Source: Alviniconcha marisindica
Taxonomy: Eukaryota; Mollusca; Gastropoda; Provannidae
Direction of reading: 5' to 3'
Length of the DNA stretch: 64,000 bases
Assembly: GCA_018857735.1 (NCBI GenBank)
Contig: JABMCL010002103.1
Span: forward strand, 1,416,001-1,480,000
Position 1 is the stretch's first letter, and each line of letters opens with the position of its first letter. Under the pieces are notes generated by a model. The model had not been told where the DNA came from. It ran no database searches and was given only the letters and a program-made list of their open reading frames with translations. Positions 12,501-25,500 of the stretch are shown in pieces. Both the position numbers and the translations under genes were made by a program.

Positions 12501-14284
12501 AGACATTGATGACTAGCTGCAAGGACTGATGACATGTGGACAGTGCAAGGACTGATGACACGCGGACAGTGCAAGGACTGATGACATGTGGACAGTTCAA
12601 GGGTTGATGACAGGTGGACAGTGCAAGGGTTGATGACATGTGGACAGTGCAAGGACTGATGACATGTGGACAGTTCAAGGGTTGATGACACGTGGACAGT
12701 GCAAGGACTGATGACACGTGGACAGTTCAAGGGTTGATGACACGCGGACAGTGCAAGGACTGATGACACGTGGACAGTGCAAGGGTTGATGACACGTGGA
12801 CAGTGCAAGGACTGATGACACGTGGACAGTGCAAGGGTTGATGACACGTGGACAATGCAAGGACTGATGACACGTGGACAGTGCAAGGGTTGATGGCACG
12901 TGGACAGTGCAAGGACTGATGACATGGGGACAGTGCAAGGGTTGATGACACGTGGACAGTGCAAGGACTGATGACATGGGGACAGTGCGAGGGTTGATGA
13001 CACGTGGACAGTGCAAGGGTTGATGACATGTGGACAGTGCAAGGGTTGATGACACGTGGACAGTGCAAGGGTTGATGACAGGTGGACAGTGCAAGGGTTG
13101 ATGACACGTGGACAGTGCAAGGGTTGATGACATGGGGACAGTGCGAGGGTTGATGACACGTGGACAGTGCAAGGGTTGATGACACATGGAGAGTGCAAGG
13201 GTTGATGACACGTGGACAGTGCAAGGGTTGATGACAGGTGGACAGTGCAAGAACAACTTGACTTCACTCTGGGGGACACTAGGACAACTTGACTTCATTC
13301 TGGGGACACTGGGACAACTTGACTTTCCACAGGGGACAAGAGGACAGCTTTACACAATGGGATACTGGGACAACTTCACTCTGGGAGACACTGGGACAAC
13401 TTGACTTCACTCTGGGGGACACTGGGACAACTTGACTTTATACAAGGGGACAAGAGAGCAACTTAACTTTACAGAGGGGGACACTGGGACAACTTGACTT
13501 TACACAAGGGGATAAGAGAACAACTTAACTTTACAGAGGGGGACACTGGGACAACTTGACTTCACTCTGGGGGACACTGGGACACCTTGACTTCACTTTG
13601 TGGCACAGGGGGATGACTTGACTTCACTCAGGGAAACACTGGGATAACTTGACTTAATTCTGGGGGACACTGGGACAACCTGACTTCACTCTGGGAGACA
13701 TGGGGATGACCTGACCTCACACAGGGACAACATGACTTCACACAGGGGGACACTGGGACAACTTGACTTCACACAAGAGGACACAGGGACAACTTGACTT
13801 CACACAGGGGGACTCTAGGAGAGTTTGACTTCACATAGGGGGACTCTAGGACAGTTTGACTTCACATAGGGGGACTCTAGGACAGTTTGACTTAACACAG
13901 GGGGACTCTGGGACAGTTTGACTTCACACAGGGGGACTCTGGGACAACTTGACTGCACACAGTGGGACACAGGGACAACTTGACTGCACACAGTGGGACA
14001 CAGGGACAACTTAACTGCACACAGTGGGACACAGGGACAACTTGACTGCACACAGGGGGACACTGGGACAACTTGACTTCACACAGGGGGACTCTAGGAG
14101 AGTTTGACTTCACATAGGGGGACTCTAGGACAGTTTGACTTCACATAGAGGGACTCTAGGACAGTTTGACTTCACACAGGGGGACTCTGGGACAACTTGA
14201 CTGCAAACAGTGGGACACAGGGACAACCTGACTTCACTCAAGGGGATGCTGAGAGCCAACTGGGTCTATTTCTGTTTCCTCAGA

Positions 14285-14325
<41 letters not shown>

Positions 14326-17234
14326 ACTTTTGATTTCAGTGAGGTCAAGATGAGCGCAAGAGCTCACTAAATCATGAACACATAGATTTCACCACGTTTT
14401 CTTTTCAATCAGAATCAGAGTTGGCTAAAGAGGCTTACACCATGATTAAGGATGCCTGGGGCAAACACACAGGCCTACAGGCATCATACAAAGCTGCAGG
14501 CACAGCCCAGTGTGTGAAGCAGGCAGCACTGATCAGGGTGACCACCCTAATGGTGGGACTGCTTGACACCTATAGCTGCTGGTCCTAGCTACCCCTACCC
14601 ACCCCTGCCTGTCCCACAGCTGGTCAGTGGACACTGAGGGCTAGCAGCTGGGATGTGTGGCCAGCACCTCCATGGCTCTTTACCATTGCAAGGTGCAGCT
14701 ATAACCCGGTGTCTTCTTCCCCTCTGGTGGAACTTTCATGAAGGGCCCACCCTGTAGGGTGCTTTTAACCTGTCTGCCACTGCCAGTGTCTGATGCTTTT
14801 TACCTGTCTGCCGCTGCCTGTGTCTGTTGCTTTTTACCTGTTTGCCACTGCCAGTGTGTGTTTCTTTTTGCCTGTCTGTCATTGCCAGTGTCTGTTCTTT
14901 TTTACCTGTCTGCCGCTGCCAGCGTCTGTTGCTTTTTACCTGCTGCCACTGCCAGTGTCTGTTGCTTTTTACCTGTCTGCTATTGATAGTGTCTTGCTTT
15001 TACCTGTGAGCCACTGCCTGTGCCTGTTGCTTTTTACCTGTTCGCTATTGCTAGTGTCTGTTGCTTTTTACCTGTCTATTGCTAATGTCTGTTGCTTTTT
15101 ACCTGTCTGCTGTTGCTAGTGTCTGTTGCTTTTTACCTGTCTGCTATTTCTAGTGTCTGTTGCTTTTTTTTAATGTATCTGCTACAGTTGATGTTCAGAC
15201 AAAGTTTATTTGTGACTCTTTGCTTGTGTTCTACCCTCCTTCAGCCCTGACCAGTACCCCACCCCTCCCCCACACTGTGGTTGATACCCTAACCAGTACC
15301 CCACCCCAACCCCACACTGTGGTTGATATCCTAACCAGTACCCCACCTCAACCTCACACTGTGGTTGATACCCTGACTGGTACCCCACCCCATGGTTGAT
15401 ACCCTAACCAGTACCCCACCCCAACCCACACTGTGGTTGATACCCTAACCAGTACCCCACCCCATGGTTGATACCCTGACCGGTACCCCACCCCAACCCC
15501 ACCATGGCTGATACCCTGACAAGTACCTACCCCCACACCATGGCTGATACCCTGACCAGTACCCCACACCATGGCCGATACCCTGACCAGTACCCCACAC
15601 CATGGCTGATACCCTGACCAGTACCCCACCCCATGGTTGATACCCTGACCAGTACCCCACCCCATGGTTGATACTCTGACCGGTACCAACCCCACCCCAA
15701 CCCCACACCATTGTTGATACCATAACCAGTACCGTGGCCCTACCCTATGGTTGATACCCCGACCAGTAACCCACCCAACCCCACAGTGTGGTTGATACCC
15801 TAACCAGTACCCTACCCGTGGCTGATACCCTGACCAGTAGCTCAGTAAGAGGGGACCATAGCTCAGTAAGGATGGACTAAAACTCATCGCTGGACCGTAG
15901 CTCAGTAAGAGTGGACCAAAGCTCAGTAAGAGTGGACCATAGCTCAGAAAGAGTAGACCAAAGCTCACCAATGGACCATCGCTCTGTAAGAGTGGACCAA
16001 AGCTCACTAGTGGACCAGAGCTCAGTAAGAATGGACCATAGCTCAGAAAGAGTAGACCATAGCTTATGAATGGACCATAGACTGGACCATAGCTCACCAA
16101 TGGAGCATAGCTCACCGCAGATCCCGTCTCTAACTTCCCAGCTCAAGCCCTTTTGTCCCGGTCAAGCTCAGCGTCTGTCCATCGTGCCCCCCTCTCTCCT
16201 CCCGCCTTCACAAGGGGCTTCCAGTTCCACTGTCGTCTGTCCATCGTCCGCTCGCCCCCCCCCCCCCCCCCCGCCCCCGCCTTTTGAAGGGGCTTCCACT
16301 TTGGCCGGCCCTTTGATGGCAGTGGGAGGGGTGCAGCGAAGCGAGGCCGAGTTTCACGGTTGACAAACGGGCGACTGAAATGGAGTCGCTGGAATAGCGG
16401 CGGTTTCATTTAGACTCAAGTGGCGGCAGTTGAGAAGGAATGGAATGTTTTTCAGTTTTTGATGAGGGGTGTTTTGATCTTGGTGCCCCCCTTCATTTTT
16501 TATTTTGTGTGTATGTGTGTGAGACGGAGAAGCGTCGTAGTGAATCGCGCGGATGTCCTCCATGACTGAGTGAAGGCCATTTGGGTGGAGGGTCAGTTGC
16601 TGGTCATTTCGGCCCAACAAGCTCAAGTGGAAACAGTCAGACGGGAGAAGAGGCCCCGGGGGAGGGGCTTTTCTCAGACACTATGTCCGTAAGTTGATTA
16701 CAATGGGAAATACACAATAAACCGCTCGTGTGTCGGTGGTGGGGGGGGGGGGGGGGGGGGAGAGAGGAGAGAGAGAAGAGAGGGTGGGTAGGGAGGGAGA
16801 GGGAGGGGGAGAGAGACGGGGGAAGAGAGAGAGGGAAAAAAGGGGGGGGGGGGGGGGGGATCGAGTCATCTTTTTTTAACACTGACAAGTAACAGTCGAA
16901 AGATATGTGATACTGCTTGTTCTTAAAAATATGCTGTGTGGCTGTGTTCGAAACAAGCCCATTACACTTCGGCTTAAACTTCCTTGTTACGGTAAGGCGG
17001 TGTGTGCGGCCTGAAGCTGTGAACGCTTTATCAGCTGTGAGACCGTTATGATTGTGTTTGTACCGGGGGTTGCTATGGCGACAAGCCCTCAAGGAGAGGG
17101 GACCGGCGTGAATGGGGTCAGGTCAAAGGGTGGAGGTCAGAGGTTGCTTTTGAAAATCGTGTTGGGACAGATTGATGGCAATCCGCTAGTACTGAGCAGT
17201 TGCATTCATAGTATTGACGTGCCTCCTTCCGGCC

Positions 17235-17289
<55 letters not shown>

Positions 17290-17456
17290 GCAATCATAGC
17301 ATTGACGTGCCTCCTTCCGCCCCTGTGTGTGCGTGTGTGTGTGCTGCTCCAGGGTCTAATCTCCAGTTTCTCAGATGTGATCTTGGGTTTGGGGGCTTTG
17401 TGTGAGTGTGTGTTACATGTATGTCTATTACACTGTCGTTTTCATTCCTTCGTTTA

Positions 17457-17518
<62 letters not shown>

Positions 17519-19492
17519 CTGCAAATTCAGATTCACATTTGTCTTACTTTTGCTTCATTTTAGCTGTATTTGCTGGCTGTGTAATTTAGGCACTAATGGT
17601 TTCCATAATTTTTCGTATGTTGTTTTACCCAAATATTTTATATTTTATTTTTGCTGGATTGAATGTTGATGTGTTTGTTAGCAGGGACAGATTTGTATTT
17701 TAAATTTTTATTTTATTTTTAAAGCCGACTTGTGCTTAAATCTTTATCCTTGTGTAATAAAATACCATTTCTCATCAGCATCTCTCTCTTTGTACCCCCC
17801 CCCCACCACCACCACCACCACCCACACACAGAGCTATTGATGAGTGTGTGTCAACAATTTGCTTGTATTACACATTCAAACTGGTAGTTAATGGGAAAGG
17901 ACAGAAATACCAGGTTGGTAGTTCATGGGAAAGGACAGAAATATCAGGTCTGGTAGTTAATGGGAAAGGACAGAAATACCAGGTTGGTAGTTCATGGGAA
18001 AGGACAGAAATACCAGGTCTGGTAGTTAATGGGAAAGGACAGAAATACCAGGTTGGTAGTTCATGGGAAAGGACAGAAATACCAGGTCTGGTAGTCAGTG
18101 GGAAAGGACAGAAATACCAGGTCTGGTAGTTCATGGGAAAGGACAGAAATACCAGGTCTGGTAGTTCATGGGAAAAGGACAGAAATGTCAGGTCTGGAGA
18201 AATGAGCACTGTATTCCAGTGCTACTGCCCAACCCCCAATACTCCATGCCACGTGTTGCCTGCCAGTACCCCTCCCACAGTACCCATGTCAGGTGTTGCC
18301 TGCCAGTACCCCGCCCACAGTACTCCATGTCAGGTGTTGCCTGCCAGTACCAAGCCCCCAGTACCCATGTCAGGTGTTGCCTGCCAGTACCAAGCCCCCA
18401 GTACTTTATGTCAGGTGTTGCCTGCCAGTACTTAGCCCCCAGTACTCCATGCCAGGTGTTGCCTGCCAGTACCTCGCCCACAGTACTCCATGTCAGGTGT
18501 TGCCTGCCAGTACCAAGCCCCCAGTACTTTATGTCAGGTGTTGCCTGCCAGTACCTAGCCCCCAGTACTCCATGCCAGGTGTTGCCTGCCAGTACCCCGC
18601 CCTCAATACTCCATGTCAGGTGTTGCCTGCCAGTACCCCGCCCCCAGTACACCATGCCAGGTGTTGCCTGCCAGTACCCCACCCTCAATACTCCATGTCA
18701 GGTGTTGCCTGCCAGTACCCCGCCCCCAGTACTCCATGTCAGGTGTTGCTTGCCAGTACCCCGCCCCCAGTACCACATGCCAGGTGTTGCCTGCCAGTAC
18801 CCAGCCCCTGGTACTCCATGCCAGGTGTTGCCTACCAGTATCCAGCCCCCAGTACTCCATGCCAGGTGTTGCCTACCAGTACCCAGCCCCCAGTACTCCA
18901 TGCCAGGTGTTGCCTGCCAGTACCCAACCCCCAGTACTCATTGCCAGGTGTTGCCTGCCAGTACCCAGCCCCCAGTACACCATGCCAGGTGTTGCCTGCC
19001 AGTACTAGCCCCCAGTACCCATGCCAGGTGTTGCCTGCCAGTACCCAGCCCCAGTACCCATGCCAGGTGTTGCCTGCCAATACCGAGCCCCCAGTACACC
19101 ATGCCAGGTGTTGCCTGCCAGTACCCAGCCCCTAGTACCCATGCCAGGTGTTGCCTGCCGTAACCAGCCCCAGTACCCATGCCAGGTGTTGCCTGCCAGT
19201 ACCCAGCCCCAGTACCCATGCCAGGTGTTGCCTGCCAGTACCCAGCCCCCAGTACCCATGCCAGGTGTTGCCTGCCAGTACCCAGCCCCAGTACCCCATG
19301 TCAGGTGTTGCCTTCAGTCTGCCCAGGCCCCAGCACTCCATGCCAGGTGTTGCCTGCCAGTACCCACCCAGTACCATGTCGGTGTTGCCTGCAGTCACCA
19401 GTCAGCAGGGGCAGTCTGGAGCACTCCTGCAGGGTCCTGCACCCGCACCCGTATCAGGGGGCATGCAGCTCCAGGCAGCACGCTGAGCCCCG

Positions 19493-19567
<75 letters not shown>

Positions 19568-22500
19568 AATAACAACAAGAAGTGGTTCCCTCACTACTTG
19601 TATCGACCCCCTCCCCGCCCCTTCCCAGCGTGCAGAACGACTGCCAGCCGGGCTTGAAATCGAAAGTAAAGGGAGAAGCGCGTTCTCTCTCTTACCTTGA
19701 CACACCACAGCACGTGATGGTCTCTCCTGTCATCCGGCGCTGCAGCACGTGGACAACACACGCCTTAGACCATGACAGCAGATTAGACCGCATGCGTCTA
19801 GTATCAGTAGAGAAGTAGACCACTTTCCTCTAGCATTACTGAAGACTGACCACATTCACTTAGCATCACTGTAGGGTTAGACCACATTTACCTAGCATCG
19901 CTGGAGAGTTGTATCACATTCATCTAACATTACTGGAGAGTTGGACGATGTTCACCTAGCACCGCTGGAGAGTTAGACCAAAGTCACCTAGCACCGCTGG
20001 AGAGTTAGACCAAAGTCACCTAGCACCGCTGGAGAGTTAGACCAAAGTCACCTAGCATCGCTGGAGAGTCAGACCAAAGTCACCTAGCACCGCTGGAGAG
20101 TTAGACCAAAGTCACCTAGCACCGCTGGAGAGTTAGACCAAAGTCACCTAGCATCGCTGGAGAGTCAGACCACAGTCACCTAGCATCGCTGGAGGTGGAC
20201 CAAATTCACCTAGCATCACTGGAGAGTCAGACCACGTGTCTAGCATCACTGGAGAGTCAGACCACGTGTCTAGCATCCTTGGAGAGTTAGACCACGTGTC
20301 CAGCGTCACGGCCACAGCGGGGGACGCGTGGAGAGCGTCCGGAGAAGGCCAGATCAGGCCGTGTTGTATCGTATCTCGGTACAGCTGAGCGTCTGTAAAG
20401 CACGGCCACTACACCTTGAGAATGTGACGCTGACAGTGGAAGAGGTGCCCACGACATGCATGTGGCAGGTCCCGGTGAGTCGTTAAGTGAGCGGCTGGCT
20501 GGCTGTCGTGGCGATGCTGGCCGCGTTATCTGAGGCAGGCGGCCCGCGGCGGAGACAGTAAGCGGCGGGCGGGCGGAGTGTTGAGGAGGACGGGCAGGTG
20601 CTGGTTGGGCCGTGGGGATCCGAGGGCCGTGTCCCGTGCAGCCATCCGGCACCTGGCAGGCCGGGATGAGCGGCACCACACCGCTGGGGTGGGGTGGCGA
20701 GGGAGGGGGCTGCGAGGGGAACTCGGGTGGGTGGCGAAATATAACGGGTAACGGAGCGAGAAGCTGCGGACTAGATCGTCGCAGCCACGTAGGTAGGTGA
20801 ACAGCGAGTCACCGAGCACTTTTCTTAGGGCCCACTTTCTTAGAGTCAGCCAAGCGTGGTGCGCTGTGCCGTGTCATCCTTTTCAAACTTTACTGCTGAT
20901 CACTCCTCCACCCCACCTGCTCCCTCCACCCCTACCCCTTCAGCCGCAGTGGGGTACTGCGGACGCAGAAATTAAGGTCCTTTCTGTTGAAAATCGACAA
21001 GCGTTCTTCCTTTAACTTACGGAGTAGGTCAGGTCAGAATGGTGCCATGCATGCTACGCCCACTGCCGCAAAGTTCTTCCTTTTTTCCTGAATTCCACCA
21101 TCCCGGTTCATTCACCTTCACCGTGCAATAAAACAGGTCACCCTGCTCGTAGTCACAAGCAGGTTTCCGTGGTGAGTGTTCACGGAATAGAAATAGATGG
21201 AGGGATGGTTGGCTTTTGACGTTATTATAGTGAATTAGTGACTTGTGATTTAGTGATTTGTGTTTTGAGCTGGTGTAAAAGAATTCTGAATCTGTTGTTC
21301 GTCTTGAGGTGACCGTATGCAACTGACGGGAAGTTAAAATCCAACAACTAACTAACCATACCCCCTTTCCCCCATCTCCCCTACTCCCTCTACCCCTTCT
21401 CCCTCACGGCCTCTGCCCTTTCACCCCTACATCCTCTCCCCTCCCTTACGGCCTTTCCCCCTTCTCCCTTAAGACTTCTCTCCCTTACGTCCTCTCCCCC
21501 TTCTCCCCTACGACCTCTCCCTTACGACTTCTCTCCTTACGGCCTCTCCCCTTTCTCCCTTACGGCTTCTCCACCTTCTCCCATACATCCTCTCCCCTTT
21601 CTCCCCATCTCCCTCTACCCCTTCTCCCTTACGACTTCTCCCCCTTATGGCCTCTCCCTCTTCTCGCCAACTCCCTCTCCCCCGTCTCCCTTACGGCCTC
21701 TCCCCCTTCTCCCCTACTCCTTCTTCCCCTTCCCTTTCTCCCCTACTCCTCCTCCTGCACTTACTCCCTCTCCCTCTTTCCCCTGTTCCCTTCCCCCCTA
21801 CTCCATCTCTCTCTTGTCCCCTACTCCCACTCCCCATCTCCCCCTGTTCCCTCCACCCCCCCTCCTCCCTTCCCCTCCTTCCTCCTCCCTATCATGTGCA
21901 CACGTACATATTATGCCGGACTAAGATCCCCCGGTACTCTCACAGAAATACGGTGATAGTTATAGGATGGTCCACGGAAATTGAAAGGTGTAAAATAAAT
22001 TTACGTCAGCAGATGTACGAGTAGCTGCACCTTTTCCGTGTTTAATAGTCGGCGTGTGAATCCTTTATTGTCCATTTGTCCAAGTCTGTCCATCTGCCAC
22101 TTTAAGGGACGATAAATACGTTGCCAAATAAGGGTGAGTTTAGATACATATTTATCTAGGCACGGGATGCCCCGCTACCTCTGTGTCCTACAGAGATCAG
22201 GGTGAGTGTATCGTCTCGCTGCCTCTGTGTCCTATAGAGATCAGGGTGAGTGTAGATGCCTCGATACCTCTATGTTCTACAGAGATCAGGGTGAGTGTAG
22301 ATGTCTCGCTACCTCTGTGTTCTATAGGGATCAGGGTGAGTGTAGATGCCTCGATACCTCTGTGTTCTACAGAGATCAGGGTGAATGTAGATGTCTCGCT
22401 GCCTCTGTGTTCTATAGAGATCAGGGTGAGTGTAGATGTCTCGCTACCTCTGTGTTCTACAGAGATCAGTGTGAATGTAGATGTCTCGCTACCTCTGTGT

Positions 22501-25500
22501 CCTACAGAGATCAGTGTGACTGTAGATGTCTCGCTACCTCTGTGTCCTACAGAGATCAGGGTGAGTGTAGATGCCTCGATACCTCTATGTTCTACAGAGA
22601 TCAGGGTGAGTGTAGATGTCTCGCTACCTCTGTGTTCTATAGGGATCAGGGTGAGTGTAGATGCCTCGATACCTCTGTGTTCTACAGAGATCAGGGTGAA
22701 TGTAGATGTCTCGCTACCTCTGTGTTCTATAGAGATCAGGGTGAGTGTAGATGTCTCGCTACCTCTGTGTTCTACAGAGATCAGTGTGAATGTAGATGTC
22801 TCGCTACCTCTGTGTCCTACAGAGATCAGTGTGACTGTAGATGTCTCGCTACCTCTGTGTCCTACAGAGATCAGGGTGAGTGTAGATGTCTCGCTACCTC
22901 TGTGTCCAACAGAGATCAGGGTGAGTGTAGATGTCTTGCTACCTCTGTGTTCTACAGAGATCAGGGTGAGTGTAGATGTCTCGCTACCTCTGTGTCCTAC
23001 AGAGATCAGGGTGAGTGTAGATGTCTTGCTACCTCTGTGTTCTACAGAGATCAGGGTGAGTGTAGATGTCTCGCTACCTCTGTGTCCTACAGAGATCAGG
23101 GTGAGTGTAAATGTCTCGCTACCTCTGTGTCCTACAGAGATCAGGGTGAGTGTAAATGTCCCCCGCTGCCTCTGTATTCCTTTAAAAGATCAGGGTGGGG
23201 GGTGCCCACCGCATCTCTGGGTATCCTGGTAAGATAAGGGTGTAGGGGGGCCCACCAATCACTGGGTGTCCTGGTAGATGATGGTAAGGGTAGATGTCCA
23301 CCAATCACTCTATGTCCCGGTAGATGAAAGGTGAAGGGGAGATGTCCACCATCTCTATGTTCCGGTGAGATGGGAATTTTAAGGGGAGATGTCCACCATT
23401 TCTATGTTCTGGTGAGATGGAATGAGGCTAGATGTCCACCAATTTACTATTTGGGTTGGTGAGATGAGGATGAGGTAAATGTCCACCAATCACTTTTGTG
23501 GCTTTGGGGAGGTGAGGGTGAGGGTAAATGTCCACCAATCTCTCTATGTCCTGGTGATATTTTAATGAAAGGGAGATGTCCACCAATCTCTCCATGTCCT
23601 GGTGAGATTTTAGGTGAAGGAGATGTCCACCATCTCTATATCCTGGTGAGATGAGAGGGGAGAGGGAAATGTCCACCAATTTTATTTTCCTCGGGGAGTT
23701 AGAGGGGAGGCTAAATGTCCACCAAGTCTCTCTAAAACCTCTCTAAACCACTTGTAGATTGGCCTTCATTGGGTGTTTATCTGAAGCCTGTCTAAACCAC
23801 TTGAAGACTGGCCTTCAACGGCAGTCCACTGGGGGCAAGCAGCTATTGTAGTTTGGGCATGAAGCTCGAGTTGAGAGAATGTGATACATGTAACATTTGA
23901 TAAGGGAACGGGGTGTAGGCTGTGTCAGTTTGTATACTTTTATGTGTCTGTTCTGGAGGGGGCCGGGGTTGTATACTTTTATGTGTCTGTTCTGAAGGTG
24001 GGTAGGGGGTTAAGCTGCTTAATTGTTGCTTGTTTTTCTTGTTTGTTTCTCCTTTCCACTGAGTTTCGTAAAAAACTTCTTCACTATTCTTCAAATACAG
24101 TTTGATTTGTGTCCATTGATTTAAATGTTTGGGGGGGGCGTACGTGTGCAACCATTCTGTGTCTTAAATACATCTTCGCAAGACCCCATTGCAGTTTGAT
24201 TTGTGCCCATTCTGTAGCATTGTATTCAAAGCACTCTGACAGTGTATGTTTACATCCTCCAGGCTAATTCCTTTGCACTGAATGCATCCTCAAAAAAAAA
24301 AAGAAAAAAAAAAGCCCGTGAAACGCAATCAGGAATCTCAACACTGTGTGCGTAATTGCAGAGTGTGAAATTATGCGGTGTGTGTCTGTACCTTTCAGTG
24401 CGGACTGGTGGCTGACAAAGGCGAGAGATAACGGGGACGGGGGGTCAGAGGCGCGGTGTCGGGTTGTGTCCTTTCTTCGCGCAGCCCGCTCCTGGCTGCC
24501 GGCAGTGTCAGCGCTACCATTGGCGGGAGCTGCCATAAGTATCATTTTTGTCGCGACAGAAGTTTTGTTTTATGTGTCCATTGGTTTTTTTTTGTCGCGG
24601 CAAAAGTACGCTTGCCGCGACAAAACTTTTGTCACGACATAATTCTTTATGTCGCGACAAGCATACTTTTGTCGCGACAAGCATACTTTTGTCGCGACAA
24701 AAGGTTTTACGTGTTTTGTCGCGACAAAAGACGTGTTTTGTCGCGACAAACACGTGTTTGTCGCGACAAAAGTAAGTCGGACAAAAGTAAGCATGTCGCA
24801 ACAAACATAATTTTGTCGCGACAGATATTTGTCGCAATAAAAAATATGTTTGTCGCGACAAAAGTATGCTTGTGGCGACAAAAAATGTGTTTGTCGCAAA
24901 ACTTTTGTCGCGACAAAAATGATACTTGTAGCAGTTCCCGCCAGTGATAGAGTGTTGGGTGGGCTGTCGTGTCACACCGCACCAAAAGAAACTGTTCCTT
25001 CTGTTGTCTCACATCGTCACATGATGGGCCGCTGTCACCCGTTAATGGCGGTTCACCGTTAGGTGTTCTAAGGCAACATCTACACTTCTTTTGTCCACAC
25101 GGGCGGCTTTTCTGTCCTACGAGTAACTCCGGAGTCTCCGGACCAGCTTATTAGAGGAGTGGGGGTGTTGTGTGTGCAGTCACGCGTCAGTTCCAGTGCT
25201 TTCAGATTCAAGTTGTCGTTTTCCCGTCCTGAAAATACAGTTACATTGTACTTATTCAGCCTTTTTTTTAATTTTAAAGTGCTGATCTCTCTTTCTCCCC
25301 CCCCCCCCCCGCCCCACTCCCACTTCCACCCCGCCTCCCCCCGCCCCGCCCCCAACATGCACACACATGCACGCGCAGTTAAAAAAAATTAAAATTGTAT
25401 CGCCCCCGCATCTATTTTGTTGCTGTTGTTTGTTAATGTTAGTTCAGAGTGACCTGCAGTTGGCTTAGTTGGGCCAAAAGTGGGTACGACCCGCACTCGC

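Noticed and set aside
12446..13298. - strand Cys/His/Pro-rich frames of 277, 207 and 165 codons
   Set aside because: Translations of the 26-base minisatellite in three frames, not metal-binding proteins.
12500..14245. CRISPR-like appearance of regularly spaced repeats
   Set aside because: Units are directly contiguous without unique spacers, and the locus is clearly eukaryotic.
24456..25012. Several short frames with Cys-Arg-Asp-Lys repeats on both strands at 24.5-24.9 kb
   Set aside because: They arise from the TGTCGCGACA palindromes of the inverted-repeat element, which read alike on both strands.
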